Positions 1 through 11,489 are shown, numbered from the stretch's first letter. The stretch: DNA of 64,000 bases from Nematostella vectensis (GCF_932526225.1 NC_064042.1:9210540-9274539), one strand, 5' to 3'. Made by a program: numbers and translations. The notes: a model not told the origin generated them from the sequence alone.

Positions 1-683
1 GGATAGTTCTTGAAAAGAAGGAGTATTTGAATTGGTTTATACTGGGAGGCGGGAGTGTAAGTTGGCATGTGTTCCTGACGCTTGACCTGGTTGCGTAGGA
101 ACCAGGTTTGCGAATTACATCACTCGGGAAATCGATTTTTACTAGCCCGTGGTGGATCTTATAAAACATGACAGAGTCGAATACTGTTCGCCTAAGTTCT
201 AGCTGGTGCCATCCTAGGTGTGTCAGCATATTCGTGACGCTGCTATGCCTTCCGTAGTCGTTGCACACAAATCTGGCAGCGCGGCGTTGTACAGATTCAA
301 CTTTTTGAATGTCCTTCTTAGTGTGGGGGCTCCATGCTTCCGTCCCGTACTCCACCAGTGGCCTTACCAGTGCCTTGTAGGCTTGCTCTTTAACCGCAGC
401 TGGGCAGGAAGATAAATTTCTTTGTAGGATACCCAGTACTGCGTTAGCCTTCTTCTTGACTTCCTCCGTGTGCTTTGACCAATTGAGAGATGTAGAAATG
501 TGGACTCCAAGGTATTTTTGAACGCTAACCCCCTCCAGTGTGGTTCCACACAAATGGTATGGGAACTGGGACTTGTCGCGTTTTAAGGTGATGGTCATGA
601 CGTAACATTTTTTGGGCGCAAACTTCATCTGCCACTGTTCTGCCCACTGTTCTGCCCACTGTTCTTCCATCACACTCTAAACA
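1..683 (-). mobile_element. Non-LTR retrotransposon, C-terminal reverse-transcriptase fragment
   Basis: Read on the minus strand from about 680 to the window edge, one frame stays open for more than 210 codons. It has the layout of the end of a non-LTR (LINE) reverse transcriptase: a WQMKFAPKKCYVM block (about 605-643), then KYLGVHISTSLNWSKH, an ALVRPLVEYGTEAWSP block and QRRAARFVCNDY. These are the thumb-like blocks that follow the catalytic YxDD region in LINE polymerases. The catalytic part is missing: an in-frame stop near 685 and a small in-frame triplication (WAEQ units, 630-675) mark the 5' break. 5' truncation is normal for LINE copies. The open frame suggests a fairly young insertion whose 3' end lies left of the window. 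CR1/L2-like is my guess; the clade is unverified. Confidence 0.8.
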
Positions 684-1760
684 TTTTGCGGTTCCGACAC
701 ATGACTCTGACACTATAAATCTCATTTCCGGTAAACATCACCCCTAAAAATTAATATTCATTTGACAACGTTCTACTACCGTTCTACTACCGATGCAAAA
801 TATTAAGAGGATGTGGCATTTGTTGAAAGCAATATTATGTGAGTTTTGAATTTCCTGTAGTCGTGTGTACACCCCGGCATGATCTCATGATAGGAAAGGT
901 CTTTCATTCGCTGAATACAAACATGCAAAAAAATAACCTTAACACATTTCGCTTCCTATGGAAAGCAGCATGTCCTATCCTTTCTTTTTGGCTTGTTATG
1001 TAAAAATGATTATCCACGCAGTGTTCTTCAAATTACTATCACAGGAATTGTTAGTTGACACCAATTTCTGACTCAACCACTGTATTTCCCCCGCAGTACT
1101 ATTTTTTAAAATAGATATTAAAATATCTTAATACTAAATTATGTAAATTCCCTTTTAATAACACAAATAAAGCTAAATGTTTCATATGTTTTTAAAACTG
1201 AAAGCCAATCCTTACACATTCCTTTTGTTGTCCATTACTGCAATTCCTTGGGGTTTATTTCAGGGACTCTTGGGGATCGTTTCAGGTCCCGGGATCAGTT
1301 GGGGAACTTTTGGGGATCGTTTCGGGTCCTGGGATCATTTCGGGTCCTGTACAGACCACCAGTAGCAAAAATATCGCTTTGATCCAAATTCGTGCCTTAT
1401 TTGACTTCCAACAGTTATTGCTGGACCTCCGCTTGCTTGCTAAACGTCACAAACAAACGACTCCAAATTTTATCTCACTGATGTTTTTAATCAAAAAATG
1501 ATTATCCTTGAAAATAAAACGCTGACTTATAAGAAAAAACATTATTCGTATCAGAAACTTGGATTTAGCTTTCGGATGGGCAGTGAAACAAAGAGAATTT
1601 TGAAGATTTATCAACGGCATTTTCCCCCTTCTCGGAGATCGATCCGGGCTATCCGTTTCGGAAGGCTAGAGAAGGCGTGACGCTCCTTCTTTAATGGAAC
1701 TATTTCCACCTGCACGCAGGCTAGATTGCTACAATAACCATTTTTTTTATATATATTTAC
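684..1760. other. AT-rich stretch without a recognised gene
   Basis: No splice-compatible sulfatase exon or other coding block was recognised here, so the rest of the arylsulfatase gene probably lies left of the window. Around 1265-1350 there are three imperfect copies of a GGGATCRTTTCGGGTCCTG-like motif. Nothing else is supportable. Confidence 0.4.
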
Positions 1761-2022
1761 CAGTATGAATTGGGTATTTCCCGGTCATCAGCGAAGCTCG
1801 CGTGGGTGTACATACCGGCTGCACGTAATAATTATCGAGAATCACACCATTCGCAGCAAGACGATCGATATTTGGAGTTTGAATTTTCGAGCCATGAAAA
1901 CCGACATCGCTCCAACCAAGATCGTCCGCCAGGACGAATAGCAAATGAGGTTTAGCGGAGGATTGAAGGACCACTACATTCAAACACAAAAAAAAGCAGT
2001 GAAAAGACAGTCTAACTCCCAT
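1761..2022 (-). CDS. Arylsulfatase (ARSB/ARSI/ARSJ-like), first coding exon
   Basis: First exon of a secreted or lysosomal sulfatase, which hydrolyses sulfate esters on glycosaminoglycans or related substrates. ATG at 2022; residues 1-23 form a signal peptide with a hydrophobic core. Then [16 protein letters not shown] supplies the paired aspartates of the calcium site (D33, D34). CTPTRAS holds Cys71, in the C-x-P-S/T-x-R motif that is oxidised to formylglycine, the catalytic residue. The exon ends after GKYPIHT plus one base, at a clear donor (GTAAATA on the minus strand, 1755-1760). That matches the region after the LTGRY block of vertebrate ARSB. Later exons are not visible, so the gene is partial and runs off the left edge. 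It stands head-to-head with the FYVE gene, 378 bp apart. The subfamily cannot be fixed from one exon. Confidence 0.85.
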
Positions 2023-2400
2023 TTGGACTCAGACATAAAGCCAAACGATGGAGATATTTGGAAGTTGTCATAAATGAAAGCAACGAGCGTCACAAGTGTA
2101 AAACAGAACCCTCAGGGGAGGGGTGAGAACAAAGAAATTTCATCGTTAATACAACAGTTTGCTATCATTTTAAGTGGTTTTATTTGACAAAGTTCACATA
2201 TACTTTAAGTAAGAGAAAAAAAGAGAAAAAACATCTTACTAGGGAAAGCAATCTAGAATAATAACCCCTCACCCACCTACCTAAGGGGGTTTAAAGTCCG
2301 CTGTCCCTATTGATCGCGGCAGTATTCGCGCCAAACAACATTTGGTTTGGTTGTTTCCGGTTTCCCGAGTTTCACGTTTTTATAGTTCTTGTCCAAAAAC
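2023..2400. promoter_or_regulatory. Bidirectional promoter region, arylsulfatase / FYVE gene
   Basis: 378 bp separate two start codons that point away from each other (2022 minus, 2401 plus), so both 5' UTRs and promoters must lie here unless there are upstream non-coding exons. It includes a purine-rich AAGAGAAAAAAAGAGAAAAA-like tract (about 2210-2232). No TATA box was assigned. Confidence 0.55.
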
Positions 2401-5400
2401 ATGACCGACAAAAGATTTTACCGATCGCAATCGCTAGATGCTCAATGGCAAGACCTAAGCCAGTCCATCGGCGAGCTTTTGACGGAGCATCAAGACTCAG
2501 CAAGGCCGGAAACTCGAGTTAAAGCCGAACCCCCAAAACTGCACACTGCTCATTGGGTTGACCATCACTCCCGGACGATATGCGCTGGTGCTGGATGTGG
2601 CAGAAAATTCACGGTGACAGAACGAAAACACCACTGCAGAAGGTGAGTTTTGTATTTTTCAAGGTGTGCGGTTTGAGTTCTCAAGTGGTGTTTGGGTGTC
2701 AAAAGTTCTCAGAGTTGTCGTCTGACGTTGATTCTTTGATTGGTGGTAGGTAAAATGTGATAATTTGGTTTATGCAAGATTGCATTATTATAATACAGAG
2801 TAAATATAAAAATAGGATATTTTGTTTACATCTCCACTCGTTAACAAATGCCCTTGACTTTTAACGCACGAAAAGATTACGGTGTGGTGAAGAATTTGCC
2901 TTGAGTTTTGAGGTGTCATGTAGAGCTATGTTCAATATGTAGTGAGGTGTTATATTGAGTAGGTGATTCATGTGTGGTGAGGTGTTTTGCTGTGTCATGT
3001 AACGTCTTCCATTTCAGTCGTGGCGAGGTGTTATATTTTAGTGTTGTGATTCACGTATGGCAAAGATGCTATTGAGTGATGTTTTAAATTGCCTAGCCTG
3101 CTTGCAGGTGGCACTTGGTACTGTTAATATTGCAGAAGATCCCCTCTGTTCAGTGATTGGGTGCCGCATGGTTCCTGGGGGCAAGCACAAAAAACAGACA
3201 CATGTCAGGGGAAAGGAGAGAAAAGGGTGAAAAAGGTGCAGGTTTTCCTTGATAATAACACTAAGTATCGCCTGCAAGCAGGTTCAAGTTGCAGTGTTGT
3301 ATAACGTCTTGCATTTCAGATGTGGTGAGGTGTTATTGCGTGTTTCAGCCATGGTAAGATGCTTATGTGATGTTTTAAGCTGCCATGACATGTAATGTCT
3401 TGTGTTTCAGATGTGGTGAGGTGTTCTGTGGAAAATGCACCCAATTCAGGAGGCGGCTATCAATTCTTGCAACTCCAGACCCAGATGGTATTAGTTACAG
3501 GGTGAGTAATTTTACAAAACCTCCCAAGTCAACTGGGAACCAGTTAATACAGATAAATTTGGAACTGACTTAAGATGACTGACTTGGTTATTGTCTTTTA
3601 TAGGTTTGCAGAGCTTGTTATGATGTTGGTCCGCAAACTCTAGGTGTGACAAATTCAAGTACAAAAGATTTCAAAATCCACAGACACTACTGCCGAACAA
3701 ATAGTATCAACCAAAAATCAGGATCTAGTGAGAAAGTCAACTTCATCAAAGAGTGTGATCGACTCGTCCAGGGCTTCCAAAAAGAAGTGGGCTCTTCAAG
3801 AATAAAGAATTTTGTATTGAAGACTGTTGGATCCATGGCAGTTCCTGCTTGGCAAAAGTCAAAACACTGGACGGTAATAAGCATGCATTCTCTGAGATCG
3901 AAGCTCCCTGAGGAACCCCCAGGTTCTGGTTATTAGTGCACTGACGAAAGACATTGAGTTGAACACATAAAAGACTAAGGGGAAATTCCCAGGTTTGGGA
4001 AAGGGTTTTTGGTTCTTAGAATGATTTCTGCCTGCTTGTGATTAAGAACAGGGTTTCTTCTTATATTGGGGGCTTAAGGGGCTACAGATGCTGTGTGAAT
4101 ACAGTCCACTTTCTCCCAGACACTTTTTGGCAATTCAAAGAATTACTTATTTTTTCAACTTTTAGCATGCTCCATGGACTTTTTTAGGGCACCTATCAGA
4201 GCTGAAACAGCCTGTCAGCTGCCATGGCTTTCCCATGCTGTTTACATATTTATATTTTACTCTAAACTACGAAAGGTAGTTGGATCACTCAATGTTTACT
4301 GTATTGTTTATCTGTTTAAAGGCCAAGTGTGACACATGCATGCTGTGTTTTAAGACATTCACTATCACAGATTTAAAGTCACATTGCAGGTATGAAACGT
4401 TATCTCTAGCTAGGATTGTCATCCATTAGTAGGAAGTCTTCTCGGTTATCCCCTAGAACCCCCCTACCCCCTGCAGCCTATTGTTTAACTGCTATTGGGA
4501 AATGAAAATAAATGTTATTCAAGAAAAAAAAATGAAAATTCCAGGATCTGGGAATCTTTCAGTGAGTTTTTAAACAACCAAATTGAATTGTCAAAACCCA
4601 TTTTATCTTTCCATTAAAAAAAAACCTCTGTATTTTGTACCGAGGGGTAATGGGAAAGATATATCTTTTCGTGAATCACAGAATACTTATTTCCAGGTGT
4701 AATCTGCTCTCTCGGCAGTTTGTTAGATTTAAAAATGGCATAGCCTTGGAGTGCATGACCCAGCTACTGTGATATAAAGAATATAAGCCTACTCAGCAAA
4801 GGCGTTTCGACCCAAAGACCAACCATGTCCCTCTTTTCTTAAGTTTTGCCTAAACCAGATAAAAGCATGTACTCTAATGCGTGGGCTGATACAACAAACC
4901 TTCTAGTGATGCGAAAAAAAAAGACAGAAATCGCCCAGCCTAGTCCCAGGCGTTCTTATCGGGTTTCCTGTGGTTGGGTTTCCTGTGGATTGTGGATTGT
5001 GACATCACAGGAAACCATCTCCCCAAACTGTGCGTGAGCTCGGCCCAGCCCCCAGGCTACCTCCGGGTTCATCTCCGATCACAGAAAACCCCGTAAGAGC
5101 GCCTGGGACTAGGCTGGAAATCGTCTACTTGTAGCAGCATGCCACCCAGAAACGTCTCAATATTGTGAAATTTTTGTTATTGGTTTTCAGGGTGTGTGGT
5201 CACGTGATCTGTTCTTCTTGCTCTTCGGACACCCTTATTGTCTACGTGGATGACAATAGCAGTAAGGTCATGTGGTCTTTAATCAACATAATCGGTTCCC
5301 CGGATAAAGAGCCCGCCGTATGCTTGTACTTGAGAATTTGCAATCACTGCCACTCCGGAGTGGCCGAGATCCAGGGCCGAGCGGTTATAGAAGCGGAGCG

Positions 5401-6232
5401 AACACTTATCGATGGACCTTCGATGTTGGATAATGTTTCTGATATTCACGGTTCACTGGTGAAGACACAGAACAAAATTACTGCACTCTTGCCGAAATAC
5501 GAGAGTTTGGTTGACGCGGTAGAAGCGAAGGGCGAGCTCAAAGGCGTGGTCGGGGAGGGGCAGAGCGCCACCCAAACTTTAGCCAAATATCACCTAGACT
5601 TGTCCGACTTATTCACCCAGTTCGCAGTAGACATGCAGGGTTTGAGGCGCTTGAAACCGCGTACGAATGCACAGATGAAGCTCGCGCGCAACCTCACGCA
5701 AGGCAAATTCGGCTTCTACAACGACAATTTCCCTGCGTATCGAGAGTGTAAAAAACGATTGGATGAGGTTTTACCAAGTCAAATCCTGGAATCGATGCAA
5801 AAGATCGTGGATGAGCAGGCGATTAACAATGCGTATATAGTGATCAAGCAGTTAGGGCTAGAGGCCCTTATATTAGCCACGACTCACGATATCCCAGATA
5901 CTGTACCACTCATACTTGCGCGCTGTGAAGAAGTGTGCATCGAGGACTTGAAAAAGCAGATACAGCAGTATCGCGGCGACTGGGAGGCGCACTTGAGTAC
6001 AGTTACCGAACTCCTTCAGATTCAAATCAAGGAGCACCGCCTGGTTAAGCCATCGCGGACGTATACCAAGTCGTACGGGGCCAGATACGTCCAGGAATAC
6101 CTGGTAGAAAGGGTGCACATCTTGTTGCGCCAGACCACTAGGCAGCTAGGCGACAAGACTACGGGCAAGACATTCCGTACTACTAAACAGGCTTTGGAGA
6201 CCGCGAACGGTCAAATCACGGCGCTAAAGTGA
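2401..6232 (+). CDS. Tandem FYVE-domain protein (Vac1/Pep7-like), 570 aa
   Basis: Exons 2401-2642, 3411-3501, 3604-3873, 4322-4389 and 5191-6232; all junctions keep frame. The first FYVE finger is split over exons 1-3: WVDHH at about residue 52, the basic R/KHHCRRCG signature across the exon 1/2 junction, then CGKC and a closing CRAC. FYVE fingers bind phosphatidylinositol 3-phosphate on endosomes. A second, divergent finger spans exons 4-5: CDTCMLC, then SHCRVCGHVICSSC and a closing CNHC. It has SHCR where HHCR is usual, so lipid binding is doubtful. The last exon (about 345 codons) encodes a mostly helical region without a recognised domain and is richer in G+C than the introns. Two FYVE-type fingers resemble yeast Pep7/Vac1, a Rab5-family effector; animal Rabenosyn-5 has one. 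An endosomal tether or fusion role is inference. The ATG at 2401 was chosen because the frame upstream lacks another ATG. Confidence 0.8.
2925..3426 (+). repeat. Repeated splice-acceptor/exon-start cassettes in FYVE intron 1
   Basis: The real acceptor of FYVE exon 2 (TTTCAG ending 3410, followed by TGTGGTGAGGTGTT) is preceded by decayed copies. One has TTTCAG ending 3017 plus CGTGGCGAGGTGTT; another ends 3319 with a perfect TGTGGTGAGGTGTT. Weaker GTGAGGTGTT copies lie near 2940 and 2974. Copies also share a GATGTTTTAARYTGCC tail (about 3079 and 3372). The unit is about 100 bp and is interrupted by a MITE. Confidence 0.75.
3093..3285. mobile_element. Short foldback MITE, TAGCCTGCTTGCAGG family
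   Basis: Left end TAGCCTGCTTGCAGGTGG, right end TATCGCCTGCAAGCAGG: inverted termini. The inner part CCCTCTGTTCAGTGATTGGGTGCC also occurs in the 1.3-kb element at 23559-24871, so both belong to one family. Flanks TTAAATTGC and TTCAAGTTGC look like a decayed target duplication of about 9 bp. It lies inside the repeated acceptor cassettes of FYVE intron 1. Confidence 0.75.
4936..5116. mobile_element. MITE with CAGCCTAGTCCCAGGCG inverted termini
   Basis: A 181-bp element in the last FYVE intron. Both ends read CAGCCTAGTCCCAGGCG(T/C)TCTTA, with pairing continuing to about 36 bp. Flanks are GAAATCGCC (4927-4935) and GAAATCGTC (5117-5125), a 9-bp duplication with one mismatch. Nine-base duplications are typical of Mutator-like transposons, so it is probably a non-autonomous member; no transposase is present. 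Confidence 0.8.
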
Positions 6233-7075
6233 AGTCCAGGCGCATACCCCTCGGCCGTAATTTTGCATAATCCATACGTCTGCACACCCCAGCAGTTCCT
6301 GACTCGCCTGAAGTCATTGGGAGCCTGTAAGGCGTCCTTCCTAATAAGTAAAATACAATAGTTTTAAGATTGATAAGAATATATTTTTAGATATGCTGTC
6401 TGTCACAAGCTATTGACAAATGGACTGCTCCAAGCAGTTTATAATCATACCACTTGGGTATAAATAATAGGTTTCAGTGTTTGCATTGTGAAAATGGTTC
6501 CATGGGCCAGCATCCCCAGTTCTTTTATGCCCCCTCCCCCCCCCCCCCCCCTCCCTGAAGCTGACCTAAACCCAAATTGGGACTTCTTGCTTTTCTTACT
6601 TCAGAGACAAAACCCAAATCACGCATCAAGCAACTCTCTATGTAGATTACATGACACTTGTGAAAGGCTATAAGTTTAGGGTGATAAAAGTAGGCTTGAA
6701 AACTATTTTATGTAATGGTTTATGAATAACAATTGGTTATGGTTGTTTGTTATTTTGCAGTTGTTTTTGTAATGGCAAAACTGTTTAAAGTTTGCTTCAA
6801 AATTACCAGAGTCCATTACCCAAATTCCCATTCAAAACAAAGATATACTCACCAGCTTACGTTCACTTCATGGGCCCGGTTGTATCTGGCGGTCTCGTCA
6901 GTTATTTCTCCTTCCTAAGAATGATACAAGGGAATGATTTACAAATTCAGATTGTCGTCTAGTTATTTTGAAACTCAATGTAAAAACGCCGAGTGAAGAC
7001 ACACATCATCCTTATAATACCGATATTATTGCCGAATTCGTTGTTATGCGAAGTTGAATTTAAATTCATTTCTGG
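6233..7075. other. FYVE 3' flank
   Basis: 3' UTR and intergenic DNA. No canonical AATAAA was seen just after the stop. A run of about 16 C lies near 6536-6552. No gene was recognised. Confidence 0.4.
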
Positions 7076-7915
7076 TTCTGCCACACCCTGCCCACTCCCC
7101 GTCCGCTCGATTTCGTCGTCCTCCTGATGACTAGCCACACCCTGCACACTCCCCGTCCGCTAGATTTCGTCGTCCTCCTGATGACAACCCACACCCTGCC
7201 CACTCCCCGTCCGCTCGATTTCGTCGTCCTCCTGATGACTAGCCACACCCTTCCCACTCCCCGTCCGCTCGATTTCGTCGTCCTCCTGATGACTGGCCAC
7301 ACCCTGCCCACTCTCCGATCGTTTTCGTTGTCGTCTACCTGATGACTGGCCACACCAAGTCCACTCTCCAACGCTCGATTTCGTTGTCGTCTACCTGATG
7401 ACTGCCCACACCCTGCCCACTCTCCGTCCGCTCGTTTTTGTCGTCGTCTACCTGATGACTGGCCACACCCTGCCCACTCTCCGTCCGCTCGTTTTCGTCG
7501 TCCTCCTGATGACTGGCCACACCCTGCCCACCCCCCGTCCGCTCGATTCCGTCGTCTACCTGATGACTGGCCACACCCTGCCCACTCTCCGTCCGCTCGT
7601 TTTCGTCGTCGTCTAGCTAAAGACTGACTGCACCCAGCCCACTCTCCAACGCTCGATTTCGTTGTCGTCTACCGGATCACTGGCCACACCCTGCCCACTC
7701 TCCGTCCGCTCGTTTTCGTCGTCGTCTATCTGATGACTGGCCACACCCAGTCCACTCTCCAACAGCTCGATTTCGTTGTCGTCTACCTGATGACTGGCAA
7801 CATCCTGCCTAACTCTCCGTCCGCTCGATTTAGTCGTCGTCTACCTGATGACTGGCCACAACAAGTCCACTCTCCGTCCGCTCGATTTCGTCGTCTACCT
7901 GATGACTGGCCACAC
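7076..7915. repeat. Minisatellite, 54-57 bp unit, about 15 copies
   Basis: Tandem array of units around CTGATGACTGGCCACACC, CTGCCCACTCTCCGTCCGC and CGTTTTCGTCGTC. Period is 54 bp in the left part (for example 7126 to 7180) and about 57 bp elsewhere, with point and length variation. Short open frames in several frames are a by-product of the repeat. Confidence 0.95.
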
Positions 7916-8021
7916 CCTTACAGACTATGTAAATCATTGTTACAGACAACATTACTCTGTAAATATATACGGTACAGCTACATTGGAAATAAATTGTTAA
8001 TGTGCCCAGAAAACCTTAGGA

Positions 8022-9018
8022 ATAGCCTGTAAATAGTCTGAAAATCCTACGCGGTGCAGCTACAGCTACCCTGTAAATAGTCTGTAAATGTGCAGAAAGG
8101 GGCCCAGAGAACCCTGGAAATAGCCTGTAAATGTGCAGAAAGGGGCCCAGAGAACCCTGGAAATAGCCTGTAAATGTGCAGAAAGGGGCCCAGAGTACCC
8201 TGGAAATAGCCTGGAAATAGTCTGTAAATGTGCAGAAAGGGGCCCAGAGAACCCTGGAAATAGCCTGTAAATGTGCAGAAAGGGGCCCAGAGAACCCTGG
8301 AAATAGTCTGTAAATGTGCAGAAAGGGGCCCAGAGAACCCTGGAAATAGCCTGTAAATGTGCAGAAAGGGGCCCAGAGAACCCTGGAAATAGCCTGGAAA
8401 TAGTCTGTAAATGTGCAGAAAGGGGCCCAGAGAACCCTGGAAATAGCCTGTAAATAGTCTGTAAATGTGCAGAAAGGGGCCCAGAGAACCCTGGAAATAG
8501 CCTGTAAATGTGCAGAAAGGGGCCCAGAGAACCCTGGAAATAGTCTGTAAATGTGCAGAAAGGGGCCCAGAGAACCCTGGAAATAGCCTGTAAATGTGCA
8601 GAAAGGGGCCCAGAGAACCCTGGAAATAGCCTGGAAATAGTCTGTAAATGTGCAGAAAGGGGCCCAGAGAACCCTGGAAATAGCCTGTAAATAGTCTGTA
8701 AATGTGCAGAAAGGGGCCCAGAGAACCCTGGAAATAGCCTGGAAATAGTCTGTAAATGTGCAGAAAGGGGGCCCAGAGAACCCTGTAAATAGTCTGTAAA
8801 TGTGCAAAAAGGGGGCCCAGAGAACCCTGGAAATAGCCTGAAAATAGTCTGTAAATAGTCTGTAAATGTGGAGAAAGGGGGCCCAGAGAACCCTGTAAAT
8901 AGTCTGTAAATGTGCAGAAAGGGGGCCCAGAGAACCCTGGAAATAGCCTGTGAATAGTCTGAAATTAGTCTGTAAATCTATGCGATGCAGCTACAGTTAC
9001 CCTGGAAATAGCCTGTAA
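8022..9018. repeat. Minisatellite, 43-bp unit with a longer variant, about 20 copies
   Basis: Units contain AATGTGCAGAAAGGGGCCC, AGAGAACCCTGGAAATAGCC and TGTAA. A longer variant (about 54 bp) inserts an extra TAGTCTGTAA-type block. Short and long units recur in a fixed order (for example 8100-8440 against 8480-8700), so there is higher-order structure. It gives a 263-codon minus-strand open frame that is not a credible gene. Confidence 0.95.
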
Positions 9019-9269
9019 AAACAAAAGGCCACCAAAAGGACAACAGATTTCAATCAAGATAATGAGAAAAACAACTTGCAGATCTCAATTCAAAATAAAT
9101 ACTGTGGCATCTGTTGACGCAATATGCGAGTCTAGATAAAGACGAAAAACAAGGACGGAAACAAACTTAAAACACCAAAAAAATAAAACATCAAAAAATC
9201 TGTTTGAATTTCATTTAGATATATTTAGAGTCTAGTTTGACCGCGCGTGCATGGAGTCGAGTCCACCGA

Positions 9270-9560
9270 CTGAGACTGATTTTTGGACTCCCTGAGGAAC
9301 CTTCTGCCTGTAAACTCGTTCCCAGCATCTAAGGCTGAGCACCAGGTAATACTAGGTGGGAGGCCAATCTTCACCAATACCCAGTCAAACAATTCCGAGA
9401 AACAAAAGAGGACATTTAGTCGTGGGTGGAGGCCTCCTTAGTTTACATGGTTGTTGTCAAACACTTCCAGCCCCTAGCGATAGATTGATCTACACCAGCA
9501 TCTCCTTACGATCCTTTGCACCTATCGTCAATTTGATGGGAGAGCCTTGCATTCCGTGAA
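9270..9560 (+). pseudogene. Decayed mobile-element-like coding fragment, copy 1
   Basis: An in-frame stretch reads ..RNLLPVNSFPASKAEHQ.. followed by GGRPIFTN, and ends at a stop near 9442. Two related fragments lie at 10340-10600 and 11100-11440. The DLRDLLPxNSLP style resembles a gag-like ORF of cnidarian retroelements as I recall it; this is not verified. It is not a host gene. Confidence 0.5.
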
Positions 9561-9682
9561 CAAGAAGTGGTCGCACTGCATCTTGGGGACTTGACGTCAA
9601 TTCAAGCTCTGCTCTATAATTTCTATACAGCCGTCTCCACTTCTCGTGTCCGTCACACGGAAAGGGATAAAGTGTGGCCCCT

Positions 9683-9684
<2 letters not shown>

Positions 9685-9717
<33 letters not shown>
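9685..9717. repeat. Poly-C run, 33 bases
   Basis: Uninterrupted cytosines, the longest of at least nine G/C homopolymers in the window. Its length in an assembly is unreliable. Confidence 0.98.
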
Positions 9718-10339
9718 ACTGTCGGTTCGCCCATACAGTATTTATTCTGCTGGACAGCATACCCACAGTGAGTAGCATTTCCCTTTATTTATCAGATAAT
9801 CTAAACATCCTAGCTAAAAGTCCCAGGGACCTTTGAAAAACTAAAATATTCTGGCTAAACAATAATAAACAAAGACTGAGCAAATAATCCAGTGGGAACC
9901 CTGTGAGAAAAACCGAGAAGAGGAGGACGAATCCTACCATGCACACAAGGCACAGCAATTCACTTTACAAAAGGCGACCCATGTATTGTCTTTTATCTGA
10001 ACAACACGACACGAGATCACATGTTGTATTTTGTATTTTTATCATTATACCTTAATTTAATATTTTAATTTTTTCTATTATAATTATTATCATTTTCTTT
10101 CTTTTATATACGTTAAAGGTATATATATAACAAGTTTGACAATATCGTTTTCACGGTCGACAGAGCAGTATCTGCATGGAGCGACATTTAATGGAGAATT
10201 AATTTAAAAAGAAAAAAAGCTCGGCAAATTAAAGCCTTGTACAAATAAGATACTCTGGAGTAGCCCAGCGAAATACAGAGAAAAGAGGCCTCTGCTAGCA
10301 GGGAACTTTATAGCAAACATAGAAGTCAAGTACCAAGCA

Positions 10340-10600
10340 CGGCACTCAACCATCCGTTTCTGGTCGAGGCCAAGTTGGTCGATCATATTGTCACCCGAAA
10401 ATTTATTGACCTGGGGGACCTTCTGCCTGTAAACTCGTTACCGGCTTCTGAGGCAGAGCACCAGGTAATACAAGATGGGAGGCCTATCTTCACCAATATC
10501 TAGTCAAACAAGTCAAAGACACAAAAAAGGTTATTTAGTCGTATGTGGAGGTTTCCTTAGTTTACGTGGCTGTTGTCACGCACTACTATTCCCTTGACAC
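10340..10600 (+). pseudogene. Decayed mobile-element-like coding fragment, copy 2
   Basis: The frame reads EAKLVDHIVTRKFIDLGDLL, then PVNSLPASEAEHQVIQDGRP, and stops after IFTNI near 10502. Its nucleotide sequence matches copy 1 over about 170 bp (CTTCTGCCTGTAAACTCGTT, GCAGAGCACCAGGTAATAC). It is broken by stops and is probably transposon-derived. Confidence 0.5.
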
Positions 10601-11099
10601 TACAACTCAAAAATGCAAAAATTGAAGTCTTACTGTCTTCTGTTTTCTTTCTTGGCACTTCTCGTCCTTTTTCTTGGTTGTAGAGATAAACAATACGGGA
10701 AAACAATATCAATAATAATAAAATCAACCACCGTTACCAGGGTTATGGTTAAGATTAGAGTTAGTGTTAAGGTTAGGGTGGTTGGAATATATTGCCTTTC
10801 GGATTTCATGGCCTTCATTTGGGCATAAAACCACCGTGCAATGACCTTAGTATGCCAAGGAAACCTTCAGCAAGTATCGTATCTCAAAACGAGCGGCCGC
10901 CACTGGTCAAGCCGACAACTAAGGGGGTTATACCTCAGCCCCGGCAGATTCCTGCGGCCCAGCCTACAGCAGTGACCTATGTAGCAATCTTTGGAAGGAT
11001 GTTACTAGTTTGACTGGTGCGCCCCAACTCTCTCTCATCATTTACAACTATCTCGTGACCCAAGTCTTATGTGGATAAGCTTATTGTCGTTATCCACTG

Positions 11100-11440
11100 T
11101 CCCGGCCCCGTCCACCTTTCCACAACTGGTGTTAGCCCAACTTGTGCTGGCCAAAATCATAGCCCTCACGAGCGCTACTCCAACAACCGTTTGTTATCAG
11201 TTCGGGATACTCCATGTCCGCTCCCAGACAAGCTGGTCAATCAAATCGTAGCAAGGAAATTAATGGACTTGAGGGACCTCCTGATTGAATATTCGTCACC
11301 GGCCTCCGAAGCAGAGCTCAAGGTAATAGTAGATTAGATGCTTATCTTCACCAATACCCAGAAGGCCTAAATACCAATAGGTGATATTTTTCCTGGAAGG
11401 AGGCCTTCTCATAGCTGTCGTCACGCACCGTAATACCCTG
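11100..11440 (+). pseudogene. Decayed mobile-element-like coding fragment, copy 3
   Basis: The frame at 11222 reads DKLVNQIVARKLMDLRDLL, then SSPASEAELKVI, and stops at about 11335. This is the third diverged copy of the family at 9270 and 10340; the copies sit about 1 kb apart. A proline-rich open stretch (10850-11010) upstream may belong to the same ancestral ORF. Confidence 0.5.
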
Positions 11441-11489
11441 TAATGGAAAGATCTAAACCAGTATTATTTGCAGCTATCTTGAATTCCCT

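Noticed and set aside
8016-8807. 263-codon minus-strand open frame
   Set aside because: By-product of the 43-bp minisatellite; the repeat unit has no stop in that frame.
10735-10785. Telomere-like TTAGGG-type stretch (GGTTATGGTTAAGATTAGAG...)
   Set aside because: Only a few irregular GTTAGGGT-like units; too short and degenerate to call an interstitial telomere.
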